Assembly: GCA_037179515.1 (NCBI GenBank)
Contig: JAXCGZ010001915.1
Span: 109,501 to 173,500, forward strand
Direction: 5' to 3'
Length of the DNA stretch: 64,000 nt
Source of the DNA: Halocaridina rubra
Taxonomy: Eukaryota > Arthropoda > Malacostraca > Decapoda > Atyidae
The position numbers and the translations under genes were made by a program. Of the stretch, positions 55,510 to 64,000 are shown piece after piece (position 1 is the stretch's first letter; each line of letters begins with the position of its first letter). The notes under the pieces are model-generated. The model made no database searches and had not been told where the DNA came from. It saw only the letters and a program-made list of their open reading frames with translations.

Positions 55510-56560
55510 TTATAGATACTTAATCAGTGTCTCCTGAAGGCAATTGTATCTTAAATTATTTATCAGTCTTTCAAACACTTGGAAAGGACCTGTATGTGGT
55601 GCTTCCAATGGTTTTCTTACACGGTCCACTTGAACCCAAACTTTAGGTACACTGAATAAGTCAATTGGGATTTTAGGAATGCTTGGCATTGTTGAAGAGT
55701 TTGATAAATTAGTAAAATAAATTTCTCTCATGCGCTTAACAAAGGTTTTATAAAATTTACTCTAAAATTGATGAGACAGGAGGATTCATAAATAAATCAC
55801 TAGGACTAAGTGAAAGTTTTCCAGTCACTATGGTGAAAGGTGAATACCCTGGGGAGTTTGGCATGCAGCATAGACCAAGAAGGACAACCGACATTGCATC
55901 AAGCCAATTTTGCTGTCTGGCCATTAAAGCTTCCTTCAAGGTCCTATAGGACTGTTCTACCATTTTGTTATCCTAAGGATGATAGGCTGTAGTTTGCAGG
56001 CAATGGAATCTCACATAGGATAATAGTTTTGAAACATTTCTAACTAAAACTGGGCTCCTCTATCAGTTATGACATAGAGGAACACCAAATCTAGAAACCC
56101 ATCCACTGAGAAATGCGTGTTCAATTGCTTTTGACGTAGCTTCCTGGAGAGGTACAGCTTCAATCCACTCGGTTTGGGGATCAATACAAATTAGCAGATA
56201 TTGGTATGGAGCTTGAAATTTTTCACCAGGAGGAGAATAGAGTGGCAATGGTCCCACAGTGTCAATGTAAACCACCTCAAATCACTGACAATGGATTTCT
56301 AATGGTAAAATCTGGAATTTAAGGTTCTCCGTAACCTTTGTTGCTTGACACATCTGGTAGGCTTGTGTCCATTTACATCTTTGTCCAACTAAGGCCAAAG
56401 GTATTAGGACATGATAAGTCGGAGAGATCCTTTAACTTCAGGACGGGAGATGCTATGTACGGAGTTGACGATATCTTTTCTGAGCGGTTTTGGTATAAAA
56501 GGTTAAGGGCACTCCAAAGAGATGTCACACTTGATAATTTGCTTGTCAGCTAGTGGAATA
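55510..56560 (-). pseudogene. Integrase of element K
   Basis: In minus order: CKWTQAYQMCQATKV near 56380 (end of zinc domain), FEVVYIDTVGPLPLYS near 56280 (first D), IDPQTEWIEAVPLQEATSKAIEHAFLSGWVSRFGVP, MVEQSYRTLKEALMARQQNWLDAM at 55963 (E of VERxHRxLK reads VEQ), and WVQVDRVRKPLEAPHTGPFQVFER at 55650-55575, the C-terminal module. The second Asp motif falls in damaged sequence near 56045. The VDRVRKPLxxPYxGPF ending is typical of one widespread metazoan Gypsy lineage, different from E and G. Confidence 0.78.
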
Positions 56561-56831
56561 TCCTTGAGTCTATTCAGGAAAAATATAATTTCTTCGTCAC
56601 ATTCTTGGGCACTGGTTATTGTAGGTATATCAATATGTGAAATAGAGATAACATTAGCTGGTCTTGAAAGCTAAATGTGATTCAAAATTTAATGTGAATA
56701 CCAATAGAAGATGCAGGGCAGAGACCACATATACACTGGCCTGATGACTTAGTTTCCCAAATTTAAAGGAGCTGGAGATGACAGGCAGGCATTAGAAGTT
56801 TTTGCAGACTGCATTTGCTTTGCCATTCACA

Positions 56832-57275
56832 CTATAATTTGCAAGTGTGTGCTGCAACACTGTAGAAGATATGAACACGACAGACATTAGCTCTTTGTCT
56901 GGGCCTATAAGTTCTTAGACCCAAAGGCCAATGTGCAGTAGTATCCAATTTTGTGACAGTTAGATTAGCTCGAGAGCGAGATTGAGGTGCAGGTTCATGA
57001 CTCTCTTGTGAGGGTACACTGTAGAGTCCATATAATTTTGTCATTGAGGATATCATATCAGCTATGTTACCCAATTCATCAAGTGAAGCAGAACTTTTAG
57101 GAGCAACAATAGTACCCATAGTAGAAGACAATGAACTGATAAATTTATGCCTAACTAAATTTTCAATTACATTACATTTAGCAGCATTTGATCTTATTTT
57201 CTCCAAAAATAATAATGGTGTTGCTTCAATGTGGCCGAATATAAATACTTGCTCTTACCTATGGGTAGAGTAACA
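56832..57275 (-). pseudogene. Gag C-terminal part of element K
   Basis: It reads FGHIEATPLLFLEKIRSNAAKCNVIENLVRHKFISSLSSTMGTIVAPKSSASLDELGNIADMI, a capsid C-terminal pattern, then a His/Cys segment VCRVHIFYSVAAHTCKL that fits the C-x-x-H-x-x-[FY]-G-x-x-A-x-x-C knuckle of this lineage. The frame ends at 56832 and integrase-side sequence follows, so pol is largely deleted. Confidence 0.7.
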
Positions 57276-57279
57276 AAAT

Positions 57280-57880
57280 ACATTAGTACTGTCTCTGATT
57301 ATTTCCTGCTTTCTATATAAGTATATTGTAATCCATTCTCGTCTGCAATGAACTGTTATCCTATTTCTATAGGATATAAAGTGAGACGAAGTAAGAATGC
57401 CTACATTGTTTACTGTCGGGCTTCTGAAGAGGTGGTGCTTAGTGACATAGTGACGTTAAGTAATATCTATATATTCTTAATACAATGGAGAATATTTGCC
57501 TTTGCAAATGTAAATATTATTTCTAATGATTTAAACAAAAGGAATATAAAAATACAAAGTAATTATATAAATATATACATTCATAACAAATGGTTTGCCT
57601 GCAAACACTGATTTAGATGACAATAATTCCAATAATACTATTTTTGCTTCTTCATATCTGGAGAACATTCTGTTATTGAGTTCTTTATAAGTTTCTCTTT
57701 CAAATACACTTTCATTTAGCACTGACAACTCTGTCAATGGGAGGCGTTGTAAACAATAATGAAATTTACAAGCTTCATTAAGGAACGTAAGTTGTCGGGT
57801 TATCTTCTAAGAATGCTGGGGCATCATGACTAGCATTAAGAATAACTTCTAAGTGTGTAGATGTAGCCATTATGAACTCC
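57280..57880. other. AT-rich region upstream of K gag
   Basis: No recognised motif. One minus-strand frame of 68 residues (57737-57531) is rich in Glu/Leu with no family I can name. It could be a gag N-terminus interrupted by other sequence. Confidence 0.3.
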
Positions 57881-57914
57881 ACATGTGGAAATTTCAGTCT
57901 ATCCTATCCCCTTG

Positions 57915-59925
57915 GGTCTGTAAGTACCTAATCGCAGTTACCTAATTGTGCTTACGGGAAAGAGCCCCATGTTTGAAACTCCTCGTCTTCTGGTCTGTTC
58001 CATTCTTGTACTCAGTGATTCTTATCATACTTGTCCTTAAAACTATGGAGTTGTGTCAGCATTAACTACCTCCTTGCTTAGCGAATTCCGATCATCAACT
58101 ACTCTTACACTAAATAAAATACTTCCTTACATTCTGCAAAGAAGTTTTCTAATGACGCTTCAAATTATGACCTCTAGTTGTAGTGCCAACCATATCAAAA
58201 TATCGATGCTTATCCACTCTGCTATAACCAACAAGGAATTTAAAATCTGTCACCATATCCCCTCTCATACTTCTAGCTTCGAGTGATGGTAAGCATAATT
58301 TCCTTAGCCTCTCCTCATAAGTGTGATTGTGTATTTCTGGTACAAGTCTCGATGCATGTTTTTAAACTTTTTCTGCTTAATCATGTGCTTTTTCAAGTCT
58401 GGATTCCAAAAGGGGGCTGCATATTCAAGTTTTGGCCTTATATAGGTTACAGAAATATTTCTGAACATTTCCTTGTCCATGTGCCTAAAGGCTACCCTTA
58501 CATTTGCGAAGAAAACCTTAGCTGCCCTTATATGCCATTTATATGCATTTCTGGAGACAACTTTGCCAGTATGTTTACTTCTCGATCTCTCATTCTCTGT
58601 CTCTTGAAGTTCTGCTCCTGCTATTGAGTATTCAAGTTTGGGCCTTCTTGCACTTGTACGAATTTTCATTACCTTTCATTCAGAAGTACTGAATTTCAGT
58701 AGCCACTTTTCTGACCTCTCATGCAGATTATTTAGGTCTTCCTGAAGTTCTCTACCATTGTTCTCGTCTCTTACTCTTTTCACAGTCTTTGCATCATCTG
58801 CAAACACTTTCATGAATGAATTCACACTCTTGTAGGTCATTTACATATACAAGGAACATATGTGACCCTAAAACTGAACCCTGTGGAACTCCACTACTAA
58901 CCCTTGTCCATTCAGACACTGTGTGTATTACTCTAACCTTCTGCTCCCTTCATTCTAAGTAAGTTTTTATCCATTCCAAGACATTTCCACCTATTCTCGT
59001 CATTGCTTGCAGCTTCTTAATAAGTCTCCCATGTGAGACTGTAACAAATGCCTTCTGGAAGTCTAGAAATATGCAATTTGCCCAGCCCTCTCTTTCCTGT
59101 AAGATTCGGCTTATCTCATCATAATATTTTAAGGTGTTTGTTACTGTAAATGCTGACTAAAACTCCTTTTTCAATTCTTCGCAGATCTCTTCATATGTCT
59201 CAGTAATGCTTCCATTCGCTGTCTTTAGCTTTAAAACCTGTTTTTAACCTTCAATTTTCCTCTGATAAAGTTGTGGAAAAGTTTGGAATTTTCTTTAGTC
59301 TTCTTGGTGATATTCCTTTCATAGTCTCTCTCTGCCTCTTTTTATTTTACTTAGGTAATCATTTCTTGTTCTTTTGTAAGTCTGATAGGCATTTATGCTT
59401 TTTCTCATCCTATACCTTCTCCAGCATTTGTCTCTCCACTCAGTAGCTCTTTTACACTCATTATCTAACCATTTCTTCCTGGCATGAATAACTCCCATTT
59501 CGGTGGAAGGTATGCAACAATCTACTATCTTCTCATATTCCTCACAAAAGATGTCGTACATTCCTTGTACAGATTTGTTGTTAAATAAGGTCCTCCAATC
59601 AATAACTGCAGAAGGTTAATTAATTTTGATGTAATTTCCTATTGGATAGTTCCTTCTCAAGCTCTTAGTGCCTTTTCTTTCAGACAAAACATCTTTGATG
59701 ATATACTCCATCAACAGCACACAGTGGTCACTTTTCCAGTTGGTGATTCATGCTCAATTTTTTAATATCCAACATATTATCTGTGAATATTAGATCAAGC
59801 AGCGATGGCTCATCCCCACCCCTAGTACATGTTGGTGTAGGAAATTCCCTTGTACGCAGTCTAGGAATCTTGCCCCGAATGAGTCCTCCCCACTGTGTGG
59901 GTCAAGATATATCCAAGCTCTCTCT
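57915..59925 (-). mobile_element. CR1-like LINE copy C2, truncated and deleted
   Basis: The same family as C1: a 3' tail with ACCTAATCGC and ACCTAATTGTG units on the plus strand, then RT thumb, palm, linker and part of the endonuclease. It is 5' truncated near 59925. Relative to C1 it lacks 432 bp of RT between two TACTGT motifs, at 59142-59147. Many small indels make it the most decayed C copy. Confidence 0.85.
58040..59900 (-). pseudogene. CR1-like C2 ORF2 remnants
   Basis: Readable parts: RT thumb SARRPKLEYSIAGAELQETENER and LEYAAPFWNPDLKKH at 58669-58304; palm pieces near 58860-58790; linker NKSVQGMYDIFCEEYEKIVDCC and CKRATEWRDKCWRRYRMRKSINAYQTYKR at 59590-59319; endonuclease end SDH region near 59720. 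Motif A is damaged, and the RT fingers are removed by the 432-bp deletion. Confidence 0.82.
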
Positions 59926-59974
59926 CTCTCAATGCCACTATGGAGGGCTATTCTATTGGGATAGGGAAATGGTG

Positions 59975-60235
59975 GAGTTTAATGCGCCAAACACACAATA
60001 GTGTGCACCGTTTCTAGTCTGTTAAGGCAAAGGGTGGCCAAGCACACAATCATATTTGCCGTGTGTTGATCCATAAAGGCCATCAGCTCCAAGGGTATAA
60101 GGCGATGCTGGAGATTTTGGGGAGCCAAATGTATACTTTTTATATTTAGTCCATTAAGGCAGGGGATGGTCATTCACACTAAATAGTGTGTCGTGTGTTG
60201 GTCTGTGAAGGCTACCAACTCTTGGAGGTCACCAC
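59975..60235. repeat. Imperfect 132-bp tandem duplication
   Basis: Two similar units of about 132 bp abut the J LTR. Marker motifs TAGTC(T/C)RTTAAGGC start at 60015 and 60147, and CGTGTGTTG followed by (A/G)TC(C/T)RT(A/G)AAGGC occurs in both. No coding pattern is seen. Confidence 0.65.
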
Positions 60236-62203
60236 TGTAAGACCTATCAACCTTCTGTTGACTTAATCCTAAGGACGGTAATAAGAAGCTGACTATTCTG
60301 AATTAGGTGTATTGGTACTTAACTAGTGGTTATTTTTCATTCTGACAATTTCTGAATATACCAATTAAGTATTAAGCAATAATTAAGTAAACTGGAAATC
60401 TAAGTGGTATATGTGGAGGCTGCATTTATACCAATATAGTTGAGTCACATCAAATATGAAATATTGTAGTGTGTGGATAATGATTAAATCGAAATATAGA
60501 TTTTAGCTCTATCTTTATTCTTTAAATTCGGCAGCCTGCATACGAATTGTAGAGTATAATAAGCAATTTAGAAGGAGCAGAATATCAGATGATAATTAGT
60601 CTTAATTATTTCCACTATCTCATCACAAAGTTAATACAAGGAATGTTGCATCATGAATCGCCATCCCAGTTAGCATTTAATTTGTATGTATATTTGAAAA
60701 ACACCGTTCAAACAAGAAAAGCTAAGCCATTTCAAATCAAAACGCATAACTTAAATTAAAAATGAATGGTCTCAAGCGACTCATTTGACTAAACATTACT
60801 CAACTTGCTTGGTATAAATCAGCCTAGCAGTAGCACAGTGAAATGGGTCAAAACAATTATGACAAGCCACCAACAACTTGTCATAATTAGGAACAATTAG
60901 AATCCAAGAATACCTCCACCAACACCAGTGTTAGTAAATGATAGCCTCTGTGAACCGCAAGAGGATTCAGCAATGTCTACAGTGAATTCACTGAGCAACA
61001 TACAACCATCTGACAGTGTGCCAGAAACCCCATTCCTGAGGAGGTCACCAAGGTTTATTATATATGAAGTACCTAGCAGGATTTTCTAAATTCAGATTAT
61101 TGAAAGTTGTATATTAGATCACTGTTTCTGGTAATTTTCGCAAAACTAACCTTGGTGTATGTAATATACTTGCTTTACAATAATGAATGTTAGTGGTAGC
61201 ATTGTGAAGAGGTGCATTGTGTATTTGTTTTGTTATATATTGTTTACAAAAGGCTTGTAGTCCTGTGATGTATTGTAGCATTGTGAAGAGGTGCATTGTG
61301 TATATGTTTTGTGTTATATTGTTTACAAAAGGCTTGTATTCCTGTGATGTATTGCAATGCGAATCACCTAATTCTTGGATGTATTATAAAACATATGTAA
61401 ATCTTTGTATTATGTTATGCTCCGATTTCAAACTATATGCCTGCTTTAATATTGAGTATTGTTTATTAGTTATTGTTGAGTATATCAAAGGGTCCTTTAC
61501 TTTAAGCTATTGTTTTGCTTTATTGCATATATACTAGCTTGGTAATGTGTTGAATAAAGCTTGGAAACCATAAAAAATGTTTCAGTCTCATTACAGTGTA
61601 ATAACTTACTTATTGGTTGATAACTTGTCTAATATTAAAGTTCGTTTACATTCCTAAGACCAAATAATTAGTTTTTTTTAGTTTCTTCTGAAGTGAGGGA
61701 AGAGTATGATGTGTTTCTGAGGTTTGTCTAATACCAAGCAATTACTTAGCGGTATTCACTTTTATCACTGTCATTAATATTTTGTAAACAAAAACAATGG
61801 CTCGTTAGTATTGCATAAAAGGGTCACATGAGTCTTTGATTTTATATTATAATGTATGCTGTGGACTTTTGTAAGTATTGTTGCAGAGAATTCGACATAA
61901 TTATTATTCTTATTATTATTGTTTTATATGTATCAGTGTAATATATATTTGTAAATATGTAAAAATATTTATTCTTTATTTCTAAATAGTAATTTTATTT
62001 TTTTCTTGTACATTTATAATTCATATTGCAGATATTATTTTATGTAAATACAAAGCATTACAATATGCTAACACTGTTTATTATAGAGTGGAGGTTTGAT
62101 TGTTGTTTTTGGCAAACTCTTGCATATTCCCTAATATAGTTTTCATTATGATTCACGTGTAGTAGTGTTTCTCCCAAGCTTTATTAATTACAAAACCCCT
62201 CTA
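60236..62203 (+). repeat. 5' LTR of element J
   Basis: It starts TGTAAGACC, ends CCCCTCTACA, and is followed by a primer-binding site. The first 190 bp match 54919-55105. It has no long frame. A 79-bp tandem duplication lies inside at 61196-61353. AATAAA at 61554-61559 could serve as poly(A) signal. Confidence 0.72.
61196..61353. repeat. 79-bp tandem duplication in J LTR
   Basis: Two nearly identical units, GTAGCATTGTGAAGAGGTGC to CCTGTGATGTATT, start at 61196 and 61275. Only a few bases differ, so the duplication is recent relative to other decay in the region. Confidence 0.9.
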
Positions 62204-62205
62204 CA

Positions 62206-62223
62206 AGTGGCGACCTTGCCTGG
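62206..62223 (+). promoter_or_regulatory. Primer-binding site of element J
   Basis: TGGCGACCTTGCCTGGAG begins two bases after the LTR end. TGGCGACC starts are common in Gypsy elements; I do not assign the tRNA. Confidence 0.75.
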
Positions 62224-62290
62224 AGTGACTTGGGTGATCGCCGAAGTATAATAAGTAAGCCCTATTTAGCAGTTAATTAGCAGATAATGG

Positions 62291-62427
62291 ATGCCGTCAG
62301 ATTATATAGGTAACAATAATTATGGTCAGCATGTACCAGTGAAAGTGTTCACATTTATGGACACTTTTGTTGTGGGATGGTTTGCCAGTGCAGAAGTCCA
62401 GTTCCAGCTTGCTGGTATCAAAAGTCT
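62291..62427 (+). pseudogene. Gag N-terminus of element J
   Basis: From the ATG at 62291 the frame reads MPSDYIGNNNYGQHVPVKVFTFMDTFVVGWFASAEVQFQLAGIKS. The pattern VP-x-F-x-x-x-D-x-x-x-W-F-x-x-x-E-x-Q-F is the standard start of many metazoan Gypsy gags. An ATG four bases upstream opens a frame of only eight codons and is less likely. The gene is cut by the tail of D2. Confidence 0.72.
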
Positions 62428-63197
62428 ATCTATCTACCTTGGCTGTTTCCCCCTTTAATTGGGGGGTAGCCAACATAAAAAAAAAAGACAACAGTAAGGA
62501 GATTACTTTGCTCTATGGGCAATGACGAGGGAGCTAGCGACCGTTCAGATGGCACTGCTGAAGTGCCACAGCCCATCCTCACGGCACTTCCACAACCTGT
62601 GTTGCTTCATAACTGCCAACTCCCCTACTGCCCCTACCACAAGGCTACCTCTGTAAGATACAGCCCAGTGGTAACAGCAGATGCCGATCAGAGTTGCATC
62701 ACAAGCTCTCGCCACTCATTCCTATTCCTAGCATGCTCCCTTGCTTCCCTCACATCCAACCTCCTGTCATTCAGGGCTCTCCTTACTCCATCCATCCACC
62801 CAAACCTAGGTCTCCCTCTAGCATTTCTCCCATCAACTCTCGCATTCATCACCTTTTTCAGCAGTTTTTCATCATCCATCCTTTCCACATGGCCAAACCA
62901 TCTCAGAACATTCATATCTACTCTGACTGCAAATTCTCTCCTCACATCCGTTCTTGCTCTCACCACTTCATTCCCAACCCTATCCAACCAATATACACCA
63001 ATCATACTCCTCAGGCATTTCATCTCAAACACATTTAGAGTCTGTCTATCACTTGCTTTCATACCGCATAACTCTGATCCACACATCACAGGTGGCACAA
63101 CCACTTTCTCATACAAAACTTTCTTAACATTCATTTTCAATACTCTATTCTTCATCACTCCTTTCAACGCACCCAAAACTTTACATCCTTCATTCAC
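62424..63197 (-). mobile_element. RTE-like LINE D2, 3' end
   Basis: A second D copy with the 3' hairpin at 62441-62471 and ATCT tail, inserted in gag of J. Its 5' side ends abruptly at 63197, where the 5' end of CR1-like C3 begins. That truncation may come from C3 insertion or from incomplete reverse transcription. Confidence 0.85.
62688..63197 (-). CDS. RTE-like D2 RT C-terminus
   Basis: An uninterrupted frame of 169 residues from the 5' border to the stop: MNEGCKVLGALKGVMKNR, LYEKVVVPPVMCGSELCGMKA, EMKCLRSMIGVYWLDRVGNEVVRARTDV, VLRWFGHVERMDDEKLLKKV and RGRPRFGWMDGVRRAL. The order L-R-W-x-G-H-V-x-R-M then GRPRxxWMD is the typical C-terminus of RTE-like proteins. It supplies the undamaged form of the region that is broken in D1 below 39308. 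It is partial, since the endonuclease and palm are missing. Confidence 0.85.
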   Translation of the reverse strand: MNEGCKVLGALKGVMKNRVLKMNVKKVLYEKVVVPPVMCGSELCGMKASDRQTLNVFEMKCLRSMIGVYWLDRVGNEVVRARTDVRREFAVRVDMNVLRWFGHVERMDDEKLLKKVMNARVDGRNARGRPRFGWMDGVRRALNDRRLDVREAREHARNRNEWRELVMQL

Positions 63198-64000
63198 TTT
63201 TTCTCTTTTTTTTTCCTCTTTCTCGTCTTCTTTCTATATTCTGTGAGAGGGAGAACATAAAAATGACGCCATCTCTGTCCCAAACCTCTCCCATCCATGG
63301 GTCGGTAGGAGGGGTAGCCATCAGGAGACTCAAACAGAAAATCAAGAATTTAGAGGAAATGGTTATAAGCCTTGATGATAAAATTCAGAATATGGATGGA
63401 GAAATGAAAGAGAATGAAACACTCAGAGAGCAAATAAGATCTTTGGAGGAAGCAAATAAAGCACAAGGGCTGGAGAGAAAGGAACTAGAAAAAAGAATAA
63501 AGAAGCTGGAAGGGGAAAAGAGTCAACTAGAATCTAGACTTTCTAAACAAGAAGATAAAAACAAACAGCTGAATGACAACCTAAAGGAATTAGATGTTAG
63601 TTCACTGCTCTCTTCTGAGAGAGACGAGATTGCTGCTTGGAATGTCCAGATTAAGGAAAACATTGAACAGTTCAGAAAAGAGTTCCAGGAGCTGAATATG
63701 GAAAATGATGCCATGAAAACTTCCTTTGCTGATGCACAAAAGGGGAATGTGGCAATAAAAGAGGCTGTAAAGGTGGTGGCACTGGAAAACATACAAACAG
63801 TTGACTATAAAGAGATAGTAATCGAAAAAATGAAAGACGTTGTGATGGAAAGGGCAAACCCACTCATCAGACAGGCACTTGATAAGGAGAAGACAGTGGT
63901 AATCTCAGGCATAAGCGAGTCCCAGGAGCCAACATGGCAGGGGAGACTTGAAGAAAATAAAGCTAGGGTTGTAGACCTGATAAGAAAGCTTGGAGTAGTA
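63198..64000 (+). mobile_element. CR1-like LINE copy C3, 5' end
   Basis: The pyrimidine-rich 5' UTR (TTTTTCTC, a T-run, CCTCTTTCTCGTC) is the same as at the 5' end of C1, followed by ORF1. It runs off the right edge. Because it starts at the same place as C1, both appear to have complete 5' ends. Confidence 0.88.
63263..64000 (+). CDS. CR1-like C3 ORF1, intact to window edge
   Basis: The open frame of 246 codons from ATG 63263 has no stop before the window ends. It begins MTPSLSQTSPIHGSVGG, then a long coiled coil (about residues 18-110) with Lys/Glu heptads, a second helical part FRKEFQELNMENDAMKT, then KTVVISGISESQEPTWQG at the start of an RNA-recognition-like domain. Relative to C1 it lacks the 14-bp deletion (here QIKEN is present after WNV) and has GAG where C1 has TAG. 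ORF1 likely forms RNA-binding multimers. The start is supported by the identical start context in C1. Confidence 0.9.
   Translation, partial: MTPSLSQTSPIHGSVGGVAIRRLKQKIKNLEEMVISLDDKIQNMDGEMKENETLREQIRSLEEANKAQGLERKELEKRIKKLEGEKSQLESRLSKQEDKNKQLNDNLKELDVSSLLSSERDEIAAWNVQIKENIEQFRKEFQELNMENDAMKTSFADAQKGNVAIKEAVKVVALENIQTVDYKEIVIEKMKDVVMERANPLIRQALDKEKTVVISGISESQEPTWQGRLEENKARVVDLIRKLGVV

Larger units (their letters stand above)
55180..57880 (-). mobile_element. Gypsy element K, internally deleted
   Basis: Gag lies at about 57275-56832 and integrase at 56560-55510, with no recognisable protease, RT or RNase H between (only about 270 bp remain). A G-run on the minus strand near 55180-55187 may be its polypurine tract. 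The region 57280-57880 upstream of gag is AT-rich with one frame of unknown nature (57737-57531) and may be leader or LTR. Confidence 0.65.
60236..62427 (+). mobile_element. Gypsy element J, 5' LTR and gag start
   Basis: An LTR of about 1.97 kb, a primer-binding site two bases after it, a short leader and the first 45 codons of gag. The rest is cut off by RTE-like D2 at about 62424 and may continue outside the window. The LTR start matches that of element L. Confidence 0.78.

Noticed and set aside
62515..63246. 243-residue plus-strand frame
   Set aside because: It is the antisense of the RTE-like D2 RT C-terminus, which has clear family motifs on the minus strand.
1..64000. A host protein-coding gene with introns
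   Set aside because: I found no exon-like reading outside retroelements; AT-rich spacers gave no conserved domain. Short exons could be missed by eye.

Overview
This window looks like repeat-rich intergenic DNA from an animal genome, most likely an arthropod and plausibly a decapod crustacean. That guess rests on the mix of families: Jockey-like, I-like, CR1-like and RTE-like LINEs, many Ty3/Gypsy lineages, a tRNA-derived SINE, and AT-rich spacers full of microsatellites. I recognise no host gene. Almost every supportable coding segment belongs to a retroelement, and most are broken. Percent identities were not computed; copy comparisons are by eye.

Layout from left to right. 1-2205: Jockey-like LINE A1 (+). 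2237-2824: Gypsy gag/protease scrap (-), then a 74-bp tandem repeat. 3150-8040: I-like LINE with RNase H (-). 8101-23133: Gypsy element G (-), split by element F (8484-18768, +), a 10.3-kb LTR retrotransposon with LTRs of about 2.08 kb and a 5-bp target duplication. 23138-32134: Gypsy element H (+), interrupted by a Gypsy fragment I, a SINE with a 13-bp target duplication, and a third F-type LTR that itself holds a CR1 3' end. 32188-36230: near full-length CR1-like LINE C1 (-). 36850-45950: Gypsy element E (-), interrupted by RTE-like D1 and LINE fragment X. 46276-53845: Jockey-like LINE A2 (+), interrupted by LINE N1 and by a 456-bp non-autonomous retroposon R with a 9-bp target duplication. 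53880-55105: Gypsy L (+) with part of its 3' LTR. 55180-57880: Gypsy K (-). 57915-59925: CR1-like copy C2 (-). 60236-62427: Gypsy J 5' LTR, primer-binding site and gag start (+), interrupted by RTE-like D2 (-). 63198-64000: CR1-like copy C3 (+), whose ORF1 is open to the window edge.

The most interesting object is element F. Its pol domains run protease, integrase, reverse transcriptase, RNase H. That is the Ty1/Copia order, but every domain is of Ty3/Gypsy type, as known for Gmr1-like elements. The second is the pairing of RTE-like D with the short element R. R carries only the two ends of D, each with a conserved hairpin, and has a clean target duplication, so it looks like a small parasite of the D machinery.

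The nesting gives a relative history. G and H are older than what sits inside them; F entered G exactly at its LTR/polypurine-tract boundary. J is older than D2, and D2 is older than or truncated by C3. A2 is older than N1 and R.
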